A stretch of DNA of 64,000 nucleotides from Trogon surrucura (Eukaryota > Chordata > Aves > Trogoniformes > Trogonidae), in contig CM036618.1 in the NCBI GenBank assembly GCA_020746105.1, positions 20,081,001 to 20,145,000 of the forward strand. Direction: 5' to 3'. The notes under the pieces were generated by a model that worked only from the letters and a program-made list of their open reading frames with translations, made no database searches and had not been told where the DNA came from. Both the position numbers and the translations under genes were made by a program. Shown one piece after another: positions 1-13,000 of this stretch; within the stretch, counting starts at the first letter, position 1; every line of letters starts with the position of its first letter.

Positions 1-871
1 GTGACAAAGCATAACCAAACATGCACACTCTGCAGTACTAAGGAGTGTTTGACTTTCAAGCATTTATCCCCACCTGATGAACACTGAAGATACTCATCCA
101 TGACATAAAAAGAAATTGTAGACCTTGATAGACTTAGTTACAACTTCAAGCAACATAAAAGTGAGTTAAGAAAAAGTGCTGAACATGAAAACTATATCTC
201 TATCAAGCCCTTAAATTTGACTAAAGTTTTCTATTTATTTGCATAAACCGCAACTTGGATGAAAACACCCTTGCATACTGTGGTACACTAAATTCAAATC
301 TAAATCTCCCCTTCAGCTTTGGGGTCTGACTCCACAGAATTTAAAGTTAGATGGACCAGTCCTGTCAAACTGCATTTTCTGATTTTGCTGTTGCTCACCA
401 GCCCCACCTCCACTGCTTTGAAAGATGTTTTTGCAAGCAGTCCCCACAAGAACTAAGTCTCGCCAGTCACAATTTCGATATCATATATTAATCTTTCTGC
501 TTATTTGAGGTTGAGAGCTGCCTGTGTTCGGAAGGTCTTTTCAATGCTATATTGTGTTTCATTGTCCTCTTTGGAAATAATGTTTGTCTTTAACTTTACA
601 GCAAACTTTTCATAATATATGGAATAAATAATTCCTTTGACAGTTTTGTGATAAAAAATATTTTTTTTTTGCTGATGATAACTAAATTAAAAGTGCTTGC
701 AATTTTAAATAATCATGAATAACGGATATTATCCCAATTTCTGTCTCATTTGGATTTCAGTTATATGCAACAACCTTTACAGGAGTATCTTCAACACATT
801 AATATAAAATAAGTTGAAAAAAAGTAAAAAAAAATTATTTTAACCTGCTTTTGGAAGGAAGGTAAATGTGT
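1..871. other. unique AT-rich DNA, nothing recognised
   Basis: No gene, repeat or RNA signature was recognised. The stretch is AT-rich, with short A and T runs near 657-670 and 818-840. It ends where a CR1 copy begins. Confidence 0.6.
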
Positions 872-1357
872 GTCAAGAAGGACAGGGAACTGCTGGAGAG
901 AGTCCAGCACAGGGCAACTAGGATGATTAAGGGAGTGGAGCATCTCCCTTATGAGGAAAGGTTGAGGGAGCTGGGGCTCTTTAGTTTGGAGGAGACTGAG
1001 GGGTGACCTCATTAATGTTTACAAATATATCAAGGGTGAGTGTCACGATGACGGAGCCAGGCTCTTCTTGGTGACAACCACTGATAGGACAAGGGGTAAT
1101 GGGCTGAAACTGGAACATAAGAGGTTCCGCTTAAACTTAAGAAGAAACTTCTTCTCAGTGAGGGTGACGGAACACTGGCACAGGCTGCCCAGGGAGGTTG
1201 TGGAGTGTCCTTCTTCGGAGACATTCAAGATCCGCCTGGACACGTTCCTGTGTAGCATAAGCTAGGCATTCCTGCTCTGGCCGGGGGATTGGACTTGATG
1301 ATCTTTCGAGGTCCCTTCCAATCCCTAACATTCTGTGATTCTGTGATTCTGTGATTA
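872..1357 (+). mobile_element. CR1 LINE, 5'-truncated 3' end
   Basis: This is the 3' part of a CR1 non-LTR retrotransposon, starting in the post-RT part of ORF2 (the stretch about 'relevant to [11 protein letters not shown]'). It reads through the C-terminal motif TRGNG...[11 protein letters not shown]...[16 protein letters not shown], then the 3' UTR with its conserved GATGATC...GGTCCCTTCCAA block. It ends in three perfect ATTCTGTG octamers (1330-1353). The C-terminal frame is open over 1068-1265, but frame breaks lie upstream, for example near 1000. The sharp 5' truncation is what aborted target-primed reverse transcription leaves. It belongs to the same subfamily as the copies at 1447, 23753, 58217 and 60410. 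It faces the next copy tail to tail, 89 bp away. Confidence 0.95.
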
Positions 1358-1446
1358 CAACCTCTTAGTTTGTTGCCTGCTTCAAACCGCTTGGCTAATT
1401 TCAACAAACTCTGATACAAAAGTAAAAAACTCAAAGATATTAAATT

Positions 1447-1762
1447 CACAGAATGTCACAGAATGTCAGGGGTTGGAAGGGACTTCAAAAGATCATCTAG
1501 TCTAAACCCCCTGCCAGAGCAGGATCACCTACAGTAAATTGCACAGGAATGCCTCCAGGCGAGTTTTGAATGTCTCCAGAGAAGGAGACTTCACAACCTC
1601 CCTGGGCAGCCTGTGCCAGTGCTCTGTCACCCTCACAGTAAAGAAGTTTTTTTCTAATATTTTTGTGGAACCTCCTATGTTCCATCTTGTACCCATTGCC
1701 CCTTGTCCTATCATTTGGACATCACCAAAAAGAGCCTGGCTCTGTCCTCCTGACACTCACTC
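1447..1762 (-). mobile_element. CR1 LINE 3' end, inverted to the previous copy
   Basis: This minus-strand CR1 3' fragment begins on the plus strand with two CACAGAAT octamers (1447-1454 and 1457-1464) separated by GT. The conserved GGTTGGAAGGGACTTC and GATCATCTAGTC blocks follow. The minus-strand C-terminal ORF2 frame shows [18 protein letters not shown] and [17 protein letters not shown], about 1529-1690. Homology stops near 1762, in the part encoding the block after the [13 protein letters not shown] motif, so this is a 5'-truncated copy of about 315 bp. It is inverted with respect to the copy at 872-1357 and shares nearly its whole length with it. Confidence 0.95.
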
Positions 1763-4700
1763 AAATTCCTACCTAGTTCCTAGAAGTAGATATCATACAG
1801 AGGAAAGACATCCAGATTGGAGCTGCTATTGAGGAGAAAGCCATGAGGTCAGAGATTAAAGCAGCCATGTGGGAAACAGCCACATGGGAAGTCCTAAAGT
1901 TCCTTTGCTTGTGCAAAAATTTGTTTCTCAGAAGAACCCAGAAGAGTAAAATGCACTACGTTATAGGATTTTGACACAGTTATCTTATCATGATGATGAC
2001 CCAGCACTGAATGCAGGAGGCACTGAGAAATTAAGAGGGTGGCTGAGTGGCATAAAGCTGCTTCTGGGGACAATCTCTGAAAAGCATCTGCCCCAGCCTT
2101 CCTCTGTTCTCCATCAGTGAAAATTACAATACTCAAAGGCTCTGCCTGCCTTACAGAAGTCATGTCAGCCCCTCCTCCTTGGGCCCCCTCAATGCTGATT
2201 GTAAATGTACATCGAAATGTGACTGACATGGAATTTCTCATGTCATTCCTTTGCTACCTGTAAATGGTTGTTCACTGGTGAATTAAGAGTATTTGCCAAT
2301 CTCTGTTTTGATATTGAGATCTGACCACACTGAATTAACATAGCTATGATACATGTGTCGTGCATAACAATACTTTAGGTCACATCAAGGCAGGGAGAGG
2401 TGTGACACACTATAACCAGATACGACATGACACCATCATGATTTCCAAATAAGACTCTGGACATCTTAAAGGAAGCATATAGAAAGATTCATACTTCTGT
2501 TTACAAATCCCAAAGATTTGTACAAATAGTCAGATGACAGGTTGCTGACTAGCAAATTTAAATTTTCAAATTACAGAGCAAATTCTTAAATACAAAAGAA
2601 TACATTTCAGCTCCTGCATGACCTCTCTATTTGCTCTGTCATTACACCCTTGTTGCATTAGTTTTCTAACTAATGATGTGTTCGTTTTTCCTTAAAACAA
2701 AACAAAACTAAAATTAGTTAGCAGCATATATAGCAGACAAGATGAGTCTTTGCTAGTACTTAGACAGCACAAAGAAGTTAAAATATGTAAAGGATTTGTT
2801 GACAACAGAAAAGTGGGTGGTTTCCTCTTCCTTCATCAAGAGTAGGAGTCAAGAATGTTTAGAGCAGGGCAAAAGTAATTCCTTGTAGAATTTCATTTTT
2901 TCTAATCCCACTCTTGCTTTCGGGGGAAAATGTATTTTTGTCATCCTAAACGAAATAATTCAGAAATGCCAGCATATGTCAAAATTCTGCCCTTATTTAT
3001 ATTGGAATATGAAAATATTGTGTGAAATCCTTATTTTTATGGACCTACACCCATCACATACCACTTTAGCTTGAACATTAGTTGTCCCAGTAGGACAAAA
3101 ATAACATAAGTAAATCCGTAAATTTGTTGGAAAGATAGTGATTACATTCACTTTTCATATATTAAAAGTGAAACAAAAGGGGAAAAAATATATATAAAAT
3201 CAAATAACTCAACCTATCAGCATGCTCTGATAAGACTTTGATTTTCGTCTGATTAGAACACTTTTTTTTTTGATACTTGGTGTATTAGTACTTGTTTATT
3301 TTATTTATTGCTTAAAAATAAGACACTTTCAATTATGAGAACTGAACTCTTATCAAAGTCTTACCTAAAAAAATAAAAAAGTCAGAATATTTAACAGATA
3401 CTCCACAGTAGGATTAAACAATAAGCTGCATATTAGACTTATTGCATTAAGTTCTACCTGAGTGCTGAATCCATGACCAACGGTACCAGCTTACAGACAG
3501 TGCATGTGATAGAAAATAGTAGACAAGAGCCACAGGAGCACAAAGCACAGAGGACATTGTCACTAGTGATACTTTCTAATGGATGACAGGATATTGCCCC
3601 ACCCAAAATTTTGAGGGAGAACTAGCCCTGAGAATTGTGACAGCCTCTTTGGAATTGGACAAAGTAGATCAACCTTGATTCCCATGTAATGTTGCAAAGT
3701 GAGTAAATGAACACATAAACATCATCCGAAAATAACAAAAAAATGTTGCTTGTGTATTGTCTTTTCTTCTTTCCCAAACACAAATATATGAATCAGTTTA
3801 AACTGACATATATAAGGGATTAGCAAAAACTTACACATTAATCGAATTTCTAGCAAAAGAAAGGATCCCTTAAACAATAAAATCAGATCAGGTACAAAGT
3901 CTGATTTTTAAAGCATATTTTAAAGACAATAATAAAAGGAAGAGGGATTTGGCATAGTAACTTGTTAATGATGGTTTCTGGAGAGAAAAATGGAATAGCT
4001 GGAGTCAGTGACATTCTAGATTGGAAAGAAAAAAAAAAAGAGCTGAAAACAAAGATTAGATTTGGCAATTTACTTCCCACCCATCATTTTTTTCACAGTT
4101 CACATATTGGCAAAATACTTTATGCAAGAAAATAAAATTATCCACAATATGCTGAAGCCATTTCATGTTGAACAATCTGGAGATAATTTTTTTACATAAA
4201 CAAGTTGGATTGCTGTTTGATGCGACCTAAATTATAAGCTGCTGAAGATTTACGTGTTAAAGTTACTTTTGCAATCAGTGAGCTTTCATGTTCCTGTGTA
4301 AAACTACTCCTTTGTAGTCTGGATGCTTGCTATTATTGCCTTTTAAAAAATTAGTTGTGGTATAAGAATAAACACATATATCTCAAAAGATTGTGTTGGA
4401 AATGAACAGCAAAGATTTGCTAAATTCTTCCAGCTAAAGCCATCTGAATTTCACTTACACTCTCAGTTGTCCATGAAAACTTTGAAAACTGTGCTTCACA
4501 GTGTTGATATTGACACCAGAAACCTATTGGATTTTAAAGTTATTTCCATTACATTGATGGAGTCTTGGGACAAATTTCCTGTTGGTGTCAATGTCATGAC
4601 ACACTGCCCCTTTCCTAGCTAAGGATTAGAACTTCATTCTCACAGGAAGTATGAAGGATGGGAGCTAAAAAAAAGTACGACATATGATTAAGAACAAGAA

Positions 4701-4766
4701 ATAAATACAGTAGTCAGTGGCCAAATATTAAGATGAGAATAATTTTAGGACTGGGAACATGATTTG

Positions 4767-4820
4767 TATACATACACACACATAAACATACAAAAACATG
4801 CAAACATACAAACACATGCA
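4767..4820. repeat. CA/ACAT-rich simple repeat
   Basis: Imperfect ACAC/ACAT repeats in an A-rich context (catacacacacataaacatac and variants). This is an ordinary degenerate microsatellite. Confidence 0.75.
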
Positions 4821-4916
4821 TCTTTCACTGCAGATACAAAACCTTTTCAGAGGGTCTTTCTGGATCCTATGTAATATAGGGCTTCAAGCATTTTAATGGT
4901 AGGACTGTGGTACAGT

Positions 4917-4936
4917 ATATATACATATGTATATAT
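4917..4936. repeat. 20-bp perfect AT palindrome
   Basis: The sequence atatatacatatgtatatat equals its own reverse complement over 20 bp and is centred on CATATG. It is probably a product of TA/CA slippage. Confidence 0.7.
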
Positions 4937-7900
4937 GCCCTGAAAATGTTCTCAGGCAAGTTGTTTAAAATTTTAATTTTTTTTTTGTTCTACATGTATA
5001 ATATCACTCACTTTAATTGCTCCAGAAACCACTCAAACTGACTAGATAGTACAAGCAATATGTAAACAAGAGTTCCCTTACCTTAAAAACCATCATAAAA
5101 TGAGGAAAGCTGAAGGCTCTGAAAGATGAAGGCTCTCACCATTTAGAGATCACCACACATGCCAATAAGGTGCAAGAGTAGCAAATGTAAGCTGCAAAAT
5201 TTCTCAGGCTCGTGAAAAGTGCTAAAACATTCTCACAGGTCACTGAATTGTCCTGCACTTCAATTGAAATCTAAAACCCACCACCTGCTTCCTCCTTTCC
5301 CTGTCATTTTCTCTATGTGTTGCGATAGGCCCTGCTCTTTTATCTCCGAGAGCATTTCCCTTTTCTATGTTCTTCCTACACTTCAGAGGAGTAACTCCCT
5401 TCCCTCCCACACTCCCTTTTTACAATGCCAAGGCTTGGCTTACATTAAATAGAGATGAGGAAGACAATTAACCCTGTAGTTGCTATAATGCTTGAGCTGA
5501 CTTGTACCTATTATCTGCTTGAGGACAATATCCTCTTGGTTTGACCAAAAAAAAAAGGATTGAAATCTTGGAACATATTTTCTTGTTTTCCTTTATTTTT
5601 TCTAGAGTGTTCATCAAAGAGGAGAGGTCCTCTTGCAAACCCAGGAACCCTGAGGTTGTCAAGGTCATGACAGATTGGAAGAGACCTGAAAATAATTACA
5701 GTTAATTGCCCTTATGGCTTACAGCACCTTTCATCCAGGAAAAGTACCACACGTGTTGAGACCAATCGTTTTATCCATCAGTGAAATGTAGCTACTTGGA
5801 GGGAAACGAAGCTGATGTGTTTTGTGAGTGTTTCTGACCCAGTCAACAGGCTAGTTAGGGACACTGGGAGCCCAGGGTTTTGAAGAAGAGAGGGAGTGTT
5901 ACTTCATTGTGTACCAAAGTGATCTTCCTTCCCTTATACTCTAGAAAAAAAAGTGCAGGATTCTCTCTCATAGTTTGATTTGTCTGTCTGATAACCAGAA
6001 TAAATCAAAATTATTTATCCTTCCCTTTTTTTCCCCCCAGTTACCTTCAAAGGTTAAATGCCTCTCCCACTGGAGATGCGGTGGAGCCACTCAAAGGATG
6101 AGCCTTGCATTCGGGGGAGCTGGAGTCACTAACTGGTGACTTCTAACTGTAACATAGTGGCACATGAATCAGGCTCTCCCTTAGTACAAGTGGCTTAGAA
6201 AAACAAGAGATTTCTCTTTAGAGACATAGGACTCTGGTTCCATGTTTAAATGAATGTAAGCAATTGTTTTCACATTTCAAAATGTAGTTTAAACATTTGA
6301 AAACAGAAATATTTATGCTCAGTAACAGTTAGAGTGAGGAGCTTTATGTTACATTTATTTCAGTGGTTTTGATTCTCAGCTAGATACACCCCTAGAATGT
6401 ACAATAACCAGAAGTGCCAAGAGTGTATCTCAGTTTAGGAGTAATGCATTGCATAGAGAGATGTACCCTAGAGAGAGCCATGAAAAATAATCACTCAAAC
6501 TGTAATTTCAAAGAGAAATCACAGAACAATTTGAAATCAAAAAAGAGTAATTCCATCAATAATCCATATTTGTTGCAAAGTTCTTTTAAGTTTCCCCATA
6601 TTATTTCCTTATTTTCTAATACCTGATTATACTGATGTGAAAGACAAGGACAGCTGCAAGGCTTTATGAATATTGTTGGAGAAAAATCTTACCCATACTA
6701 ATAATCTGTTGTAGATGCCACACCACGCTGAATGACAGAAAGATAAATAAGATTTTGCATCCACAAATTATTAAGAGCAGCCTTCCATCAAATAATACAA
6801 ACAGTTTGACAATGTTATGTTTGTATTTCAAATAATAAGCATTTTTAAGGTAGTAGTAACAGCTAATAGAATAATAGGTATCTTTCATTATGATATAATA
6901 ACATGACAATACTCTCATAGTTTTAATAGTAGGAAACTAATAATCTTTAAGTTGCAGCATGAAGGTCTTTCAGACACTAGGCATCATAGGTCCATGTGAC
7001 TTATAGGACAACGTGACGACAACCAACAAGCCAGTTCTGCTACTCACCAGTGCAATCTTAGCCAACCAACTTGCTGTGCTTTACCTATTCTATCCGATAC
7101 TGCTTTACAGTTTGTTCTTTCTGTCACCAAACATAATACATGGTGAACAGATGTGATTTTGAAGAACTCTGCCAAATTTGTATTGTCCTTATGTTACATA
7201 AATTATTTTTTCCTGTGATGGAGACAGACCAGGCTCTTCACTTGAGATCATTAAACTTTTGGATTTGGAATTTCTGGACCACATCTAACTTCTGTTTTCC
7301 ACTAGTGGCGGTTGGGGAGAAGATCCTTGCGTCTTCTTCTTCCTCTGGAAGTTACTTTTCCATTAAAAGCAACCATAAACCTAGTGATAAAAAGCTTCAG
7401 AGGATGAGTTTATAATATTGATCCTTTGCCATGAAAGCTCTCTGAGGTAAATAACTCAGTCAAAATATTTTTGTCACCCTGGATGTAATTGCAGTAACCA
7501 AGAAACTTCATAAATTTATGTAAAGCCAGTCCTGGAGGTGATAAAACTTTATCAACTACAACATTTCTTTTCTGATACACAGCATCTCGTACTAAAGAGT
7601 CCTGTTGATCTTTTAACAACAGCAACATTTCTCACGCCTGAGTAAGAAGCTGATTTGTCACTGACTGGGTGAAAATATCAGCATATAAAAGACTCTACTT
7701 TGAGTTTATTCAGAAAAAAAGAATAGTCCCTGATGGCCTTTATGATGCAGTCTTGAATCAGAATATCACAATAAATCTAGACGACTTTTTATTTTATTTT
7801 ACTCCTAATTCCAAAAATTCGTGGGTAAATCTGGAGTAACTTTGAGTAAATGACCAATCCTGGTTATTTAAAACTATACAACTGAGAAATCAAGACAAAT

Positions 7901-8350
7901 GACATGGTGCAAGATTATCAATAACATAACTGAGATCAGAACCTGGATCTTTGTGTTTTCAATTTTCTTCACTTTTTATTTCATAACGCTTTATAGGCTG
8001 ATTTCTCAGATGGCATAAATCTGCATTGATTTCTGTCTGGCACCGGTTATAACAGATCCTGCTGTGTTTTCATAGCAGTCTCGTTCTCTTCTATGGAACT
8101 ATTATGTCAAGCATGTGTAGTATCCATTTTCTTGAAATGGGATATAATTTACAACTAAGATTTAGAGATAAGAAATTTGAGGGTAACATCTTTTACGCAG
8201 CAGAGTGTCTGAATTTATGGGGTCGAATCCTGTCATTCTCTTGATCTAAATTGTGCTTAGCTATTGCTTTATATTCTGAGAAGAGGTTTATGGTATGCAG
8301 CAGAGCATGGGGTAGAAATCCCTGAACTGACTCCAGTGCAGTGCTTAGCA

Positions 8351-8432
8351 CAGATGTGTAAGTAATGTAGGCAACAAGATATAAGGTAATAAGATGTAAG
8401 GATCTGTAGGTAACAGATGTAAGTAATGTAGG
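8351..8432 (+). repeat. imperfect 63-bp-spaced direct repeat
   Basis: Cagatgtgtaagtaatgtagg (8351-8371, given here in parts) recurs as cagatgtaagtaatgtagg at 8414-8432. The DNA between carries further ATAAGGTAA/GATGTAAGG variants. It looks like a decayed local tandem duplication. Confidence 0.6.
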
Positions 8433-8676
8433 TAAAAATTCTGCAGAGAGCTGCACATCATGCTCAGTATCAGGGTATGCTACCATCCAGACACGCTCTA
8501 TGAATCCAGCTGTACTGTGTTTTGCTAGGAACTCCTGCAGACTAAGAGGAAGACTTACTTTATATAGCCAGTTAATAATTTATTGCAGCTTTTCTACAAA
8601 CTTTCCACAAGTGACCAAATGTGCCACAAACCAGTCTATGAAAAACAGAATGAAATCTCTGCTCTACTTATTTCAG

Positions 8677-9398
8677 AATCCAAATCCTCATTATCAATAC
8701 AGTCTGGGGGATGACGTGCTAGAGAGAAGACCTGAAGAAAAGGACTTCTGGGGTACTGGTGTAAAAAAGCTGGACATGAACCAACAATGTATGCTCACAG
8801 CCCAGGATGCCAGTCACTTCCTGGGCTGCTTCAAAAGTAGTGTGGCCAGCAAGTCGAGAGAAGTGATTCCAACCCTCTGCTCTGGTGAGAGGTCACCTGG
8901 AGTACTGTGTTCAGCCCTGGAGCCCTCAACTCAGGAAGGACGTGGATCTGTGAGAGTGTGTCCAGAGGAGGGCCACAAAAAATGGTCAGAGGGATGGAAC
9001 ACCTCCCCTGCGAAGACAGGCTGAGAGAATTTGGGTTGTTCGGCCAAAAGAAGGCTCTGGGGAGACCTTATTTGAGCATTTCAGTGTTAAAGGGAACCTA
9101 TAAGAAATATGGAAATAATCTTTTTAACAAGGCCTGTTGTGACAGGACAAGAGGCAATGGTTTAAAACCAAAAAGGGGTAGATTTCAATTGGATGTAAGG
9201 AAGAAATTTTTTACAATGAAACACTGGAACATTTTGCCCAGAGAGATGATGGAGGCCCCATTCCTAGATACATTAAGGTCAGGCTTGATGGAGCTGCGAA
9301 CAACCTGATCTAGTTAAAGATGTCCTTGCTTACTGCAAGGAGCTTGGACTAGATGGTCTTTAAAGGACCCTTCCAACAAAACACATCCTATGATTCTT
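8677..9398 (+). mobile_element. CR1 LINE, about 0.72 kb, 5'-truncated
   Basis: The homology starts just before the motif corresponding to QYSLGDDVLE (CR1 consensus-like YxLGxxxLE). It runs through the DLGVLVD-like region, the QRR-like and HLPxEDRLRE regions, CCDRTRGNG, FQLDVRKKFFT and KHWNILPRE. The 3' UTR follows, with GACTAGATGGTCTTTAAAGG and a worn CTATGATTCT tail. It is more diverged than the copies at 23.8 and 58.2 kb and belongs to a different subfamily with a TATGATTC-type tail. It lies tail to tail with the copy at 9562. Confidence 0.93.
8691..9306 (+). pseudogene. CR1 ORF2 C-terminal remnant, frameshifted
   Basis: This is the C-terminal region after the RT palm in CR1 ORF2. The reading begins in one frame (SLGDDVLE ... 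SSVASKSREVIP, up to about 8885) and continues in a second frame (MEHLPCEDRLREFGLF ... DVRKKFFTMKHWN, 8907-9306). At least one frameshift therefore lies near 8885-8990. Residues before KHWN that are normally present (a VRVVKHWN-like string) are partly deleted. It cannot encode a working protein. Confidence 0.88.
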
Positions 9399-9561
9399 TT
9401 TATCATTTGCTGAATTCCAAAAAGTGTCAAGGATTACTCCAGCACACTTGAATATGTACTAAAAAAGGAATCTGTTTCTCTCTATTTCGACTTTTTCCAC
9501 ATAAAATCCAAATGGAGAAATGGATGAACATTCTTCAGGACTGTAAACTCTTTACAATTCA

Positions 9562-10030
9562 TAATCATAGAAACATAGAATAAGTTAGTCTGGAAAAGAG
9601 CTTTAAGATCGTCGAGTCCAACATAAACTTAGCACTGCTATGTCCACCACTAGACCATGTCATCAAGCACCCTGTGTACAAATCCTCTATGTACCTCCAG
9701 GTACCTTCTCTGGGTGGCCTGTTCCAGTGCTTGACAGCCCTGTCAGTGAAGAAATTTTTCCTAATGTCCAGTCTAAAACTGCCCTGTTGCAACCCTGCCC
9801 TACTTCTCCACTGGAAGGTGGCCTCTCGATCTATTGCTTGTAACATGAGAGAAGAGACCAACCTCATCTTGCTACAACAGATAGTTGTAGATAGTGATAA
9901 GGTCTTCTCTGAGTCTTCTTTTCTCCAGGTTAAACAACTCCAGTTCCCTCTGCTGTTCTTCATAAAACTCGTTCTCTAGATCCTTTACCAAATTTGCTGC
10001 CCTTCTTTGAATACACTCAAGCACCTTAAT
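9562..10030 (-). mobile_element. CR1 LINE 3' end, older subfamily
   Basis: On the plus strand this begins with worn CATAGAA octamers (9562-9580), then TCTGGAAAAGAGCTTTAAGATC, then the CR1-type GAGTCCAAC. The minus-strand frame shows SFRLDIRKNFFTDRAVKHWNRPPRE. The block reading GAGAAGAGACCAACCTC...GATAAGGTCTTCTC on plus is typical of a distinct avian CR1 subfamily whose text I recall. Homology ends near the block corresponding to CTCAAGCACCT (about 10030). It carries several stops and frameshifts. The fragment at 41236 appears to be of the same subfamily. Confidence 0.9.
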
Positions 10031-13000
10031 AGTCTAAGTTACTGCATATTTTCAAAGGGACAAGTGCAACAAATCCCCACCTCAAAGAATGTGATATTCA
10101 GCATTTAGATTTTGCTACCTGGCCTAGTTCTGAATTGACCATCACCATGCAGAATGTTCAGTCTGGACAAAGATGGAAGTGACCATCCACAGTCTCACAG
10201 AGCATTTGCTCCTTGAAAAAGATACATTCCCTGATGTAAAAAATTTATTTTGCGACCATAAGTCATTTGTGATTTAGAGCAGCCTTGAAGCTTTTCTAGC
10301 TTTAATCAGGTCTCAATCAGTCATAACTGGGGAAAACTGGAAGCTACAGGAGCAGTTGCATTAAGAGATCTAAAGCAAAGGAGCAAACTAAAGGATATTG
10401 CAGTCTTTTGGTTTCCATAGTGCAGACAACAAAGCTTTTGGGCTGATTCCCAGAACTCTATATGGGAAAAATGGGTAAACTGTTCTTCACAGACAAAACC
10501 TCTCTTAACATGATTCATCTGTTACTGTGCTTCTAAGTTGTTAATTGTTTTGATTAATGAAAATATGCTAATTAAGAAATTACTGTTTAAAAGGTATAAA
10601 TGTATTTCATTGCTTAAAGTAATTAGAATAAGTAATTACTTAAACATTATGATTTAAGATTAAATAATTTCTGTGATAGTGAACTGAATAAGATGTCTAA
10701 GATGTTTGATATAAACTGCTTAGCCTATTGATAGTCCTTTTCATATTGTTTACTTAAGATAGGTATATTATATATGTGTTTCACAAAATCTTAATGATAG
10801 CATTTTCAAAGATCATCTTCTGTTTTGTTCATTCACCTTTTGTCTTAAACTTGTAAGAAATATGCACACTAGACTTAATTCAAGCAAGCAATTGGACAGA
10901 CACCTGATTTCTAGCTTTACAATGACATATTTACTCCTTCCATGGTTGCATTCATAATTTGTTTCCTTGTTTTCCTGGACTGTAGCTCTGCAGTACAGGC
11001 AATCCTCTGCTACTCAAAACAATTAATTTTTCTCATTCCTTGCAGAAATCACCAAAAACCTTCAGACCTTGTTAGGATCTTTTCCTGCAGACGGTCATAA
11101 GCATCACACTCTACATCTGCCTTTGAAAGATCGAGACTAATGTTTCAATCTTATCCACAGCAAGGTGTGGCAACAGTTCTAGTGCTCTGGTTAAAGTCTC
11201 TTTCTCTTCCCCTTCTTCATCTACTTCCTAAAAACCAATGCACTATATAAACACAGACTCCCACACTTTCATCCTTTCTCCTGCTTTAAATGCTTTTGTC
11301 ATCTCTGGCATTCCCTATCACTAGTAACATAATTTACCATGGCTATGTCTTTCAATCTCATAGGCTTTGTCTAAGTAACCCCGCTGCCGTGAGGACAGAA
11401 ATTTCCTGCCATCGGGTCTGTCTGGTGAGCAGATGAGAGTCTTCCTGTGAAAATCAAGGGAAACAGGAATACAATGTAAAAGAGTAATGAAAGGGCAATA
11501 TGGACAATTTCTAGATCAGGCACAGAAAAATATATTTTAATAATAATCAAAACCAAGAAAGGCTCTCTCATTAGTTACATTGTTCAGTAATAGCTCATTT
11601 ATTGGTAGCTCTGTATTTTCCATAAGGCAAGTGTAAGTTTTATGTCAAAATCATTCTTACGACTTTTCATGCTGAGAGAGTACAATCTCCAGGAGAAAAA
11701 CCTGTTATACAAAAGTCAAAATAAGTGTCACCTCAGCTATTTGAGTTTTAGAATACAGCTACTGCCCAGGAGTGCATAGTCAAGTATCAACATGAAGATG
11801 TCTGGGTCATAAAAGTCAGCAACAGCATGAGTGAGCTGAAGAGCAGCAGAAAATGGGAAGTTTTTTTTGTCAGGAGTTTTCAGCTGTGACCTGTGGCCGT
11901 GACATCCTGCAAGAGGAAGACTAGGACAGAGGAAGCATAAGGGTTTTCCTTGATTCTTGGTAGATGGTTGGTGAAATATAATCCTGTAGGGAGTAGCGGG
12001 GCCCCTGAAGATCCTGGGTAAAGAAAAAGGCACGATTGATGTGTTGAATTTACTTCGGAATAAGAAATCTTGATGAAAATAGAACCTGAATTCTTTTGAG
12101 TTTAACAATTAGATAACCAGAGTTAATATATCACCTCATGGTTTTGCACTTCATGGACATAACATTCCGTAGGTTTTGGATATTGTCAGGAGCATTGCCA
12201 GAGGTCAGGCAGGAAGGGCTGACTAACTCTGACTGTCTAGCATACCTGCCCTAAGATAGCGATTTATGCACTAGTAAACAGTGAGTAAAGTATATGCCTC
12301 CAGAGGAACACCCGACTACCCTTACTTTAATAGCTTAACCACTGCCTGCTTAGGTATTGTGATTTATATTACAGATGCATTTACCTTCCTTCATTTACTT
12401 GTCAGGGAATTGTTAGTTTTTAACTTAGATGCTGAAAGTAAGAGGACTGAATTGCTTAAAATAGTGCTTTGGGCACTGGCAGTCTGCTGAGGTCCCAGAC
12501 CCAAACCTGGTATTTCTGCAGAGCTTAAACACTCCTGAGACAATTTGAGGCATGAAAATGTGACAAGTGTAGGACATAAAAGAGACTTCAGTCTCCCTGG
12601 TTGAGGTATCTACATCAGCGTTTTAGAAGAGAGGTGAACGTCCCACTCCTCTTCACCCTCCATCCTTTGGCTCGCATTGCAGATTCCACTCAAAGCACAC
12701 GTCTTGGATTCCTCTCAGTTGAAACTTAGCTGAAAGATATATGCCAGAAGTGGGACTAATGCACTACAGTGTTTAGCTAATAGAAGAAAATACATTTGAA
12801 ATAAGTAAAATAGCTTGAAATAAACCCTCAAAACAAGAATAGTAGCAACCTTACCATCGGTTCTTCCAGATCCACTCCTATTGCTCAGCACACGTAGCTG
12901 GTGCTACAGAGCCTGGGACTTAAAGTACATTATCAGGTCAGTCACTAAGTAAATGAAATAAATGGTATATTCTTTTCTGATTAGCAGAGGCATTGTGGCA

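Larger units (their letters stand above)
1763..8676. other. unique AT-rich DNA with a few simple repeats
   Basis: No gene was recognised. Minus-strand frames such as 1894-2241 (115 codons) and 3883-4080 match no family I know and have no supporting splice or promoter context. Simple features are a CA/TA-rich tract (4767-4820), a 20-bp AT palindrome (4917-4936) and an imperfect direct repeat (8351-8432). Plus-strand ORF 8500-9024 is a chance frame upstream that runs into the CR1 starting near 8677. Confidence 0.6.

Noticed and set aside
5640..5720. Possible CR1 tail (GACAGATTGGAAGAGACC)
   Set aside because: Only one short match, with no octamers and no neighbouring CR1 blocks in order.
8500..9024. 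174-codon plus-strand frame as a gene
   Set aside because: The second half is CR1 ORF2 in a mixed frame; the first half is chance frame in flanking DNA.
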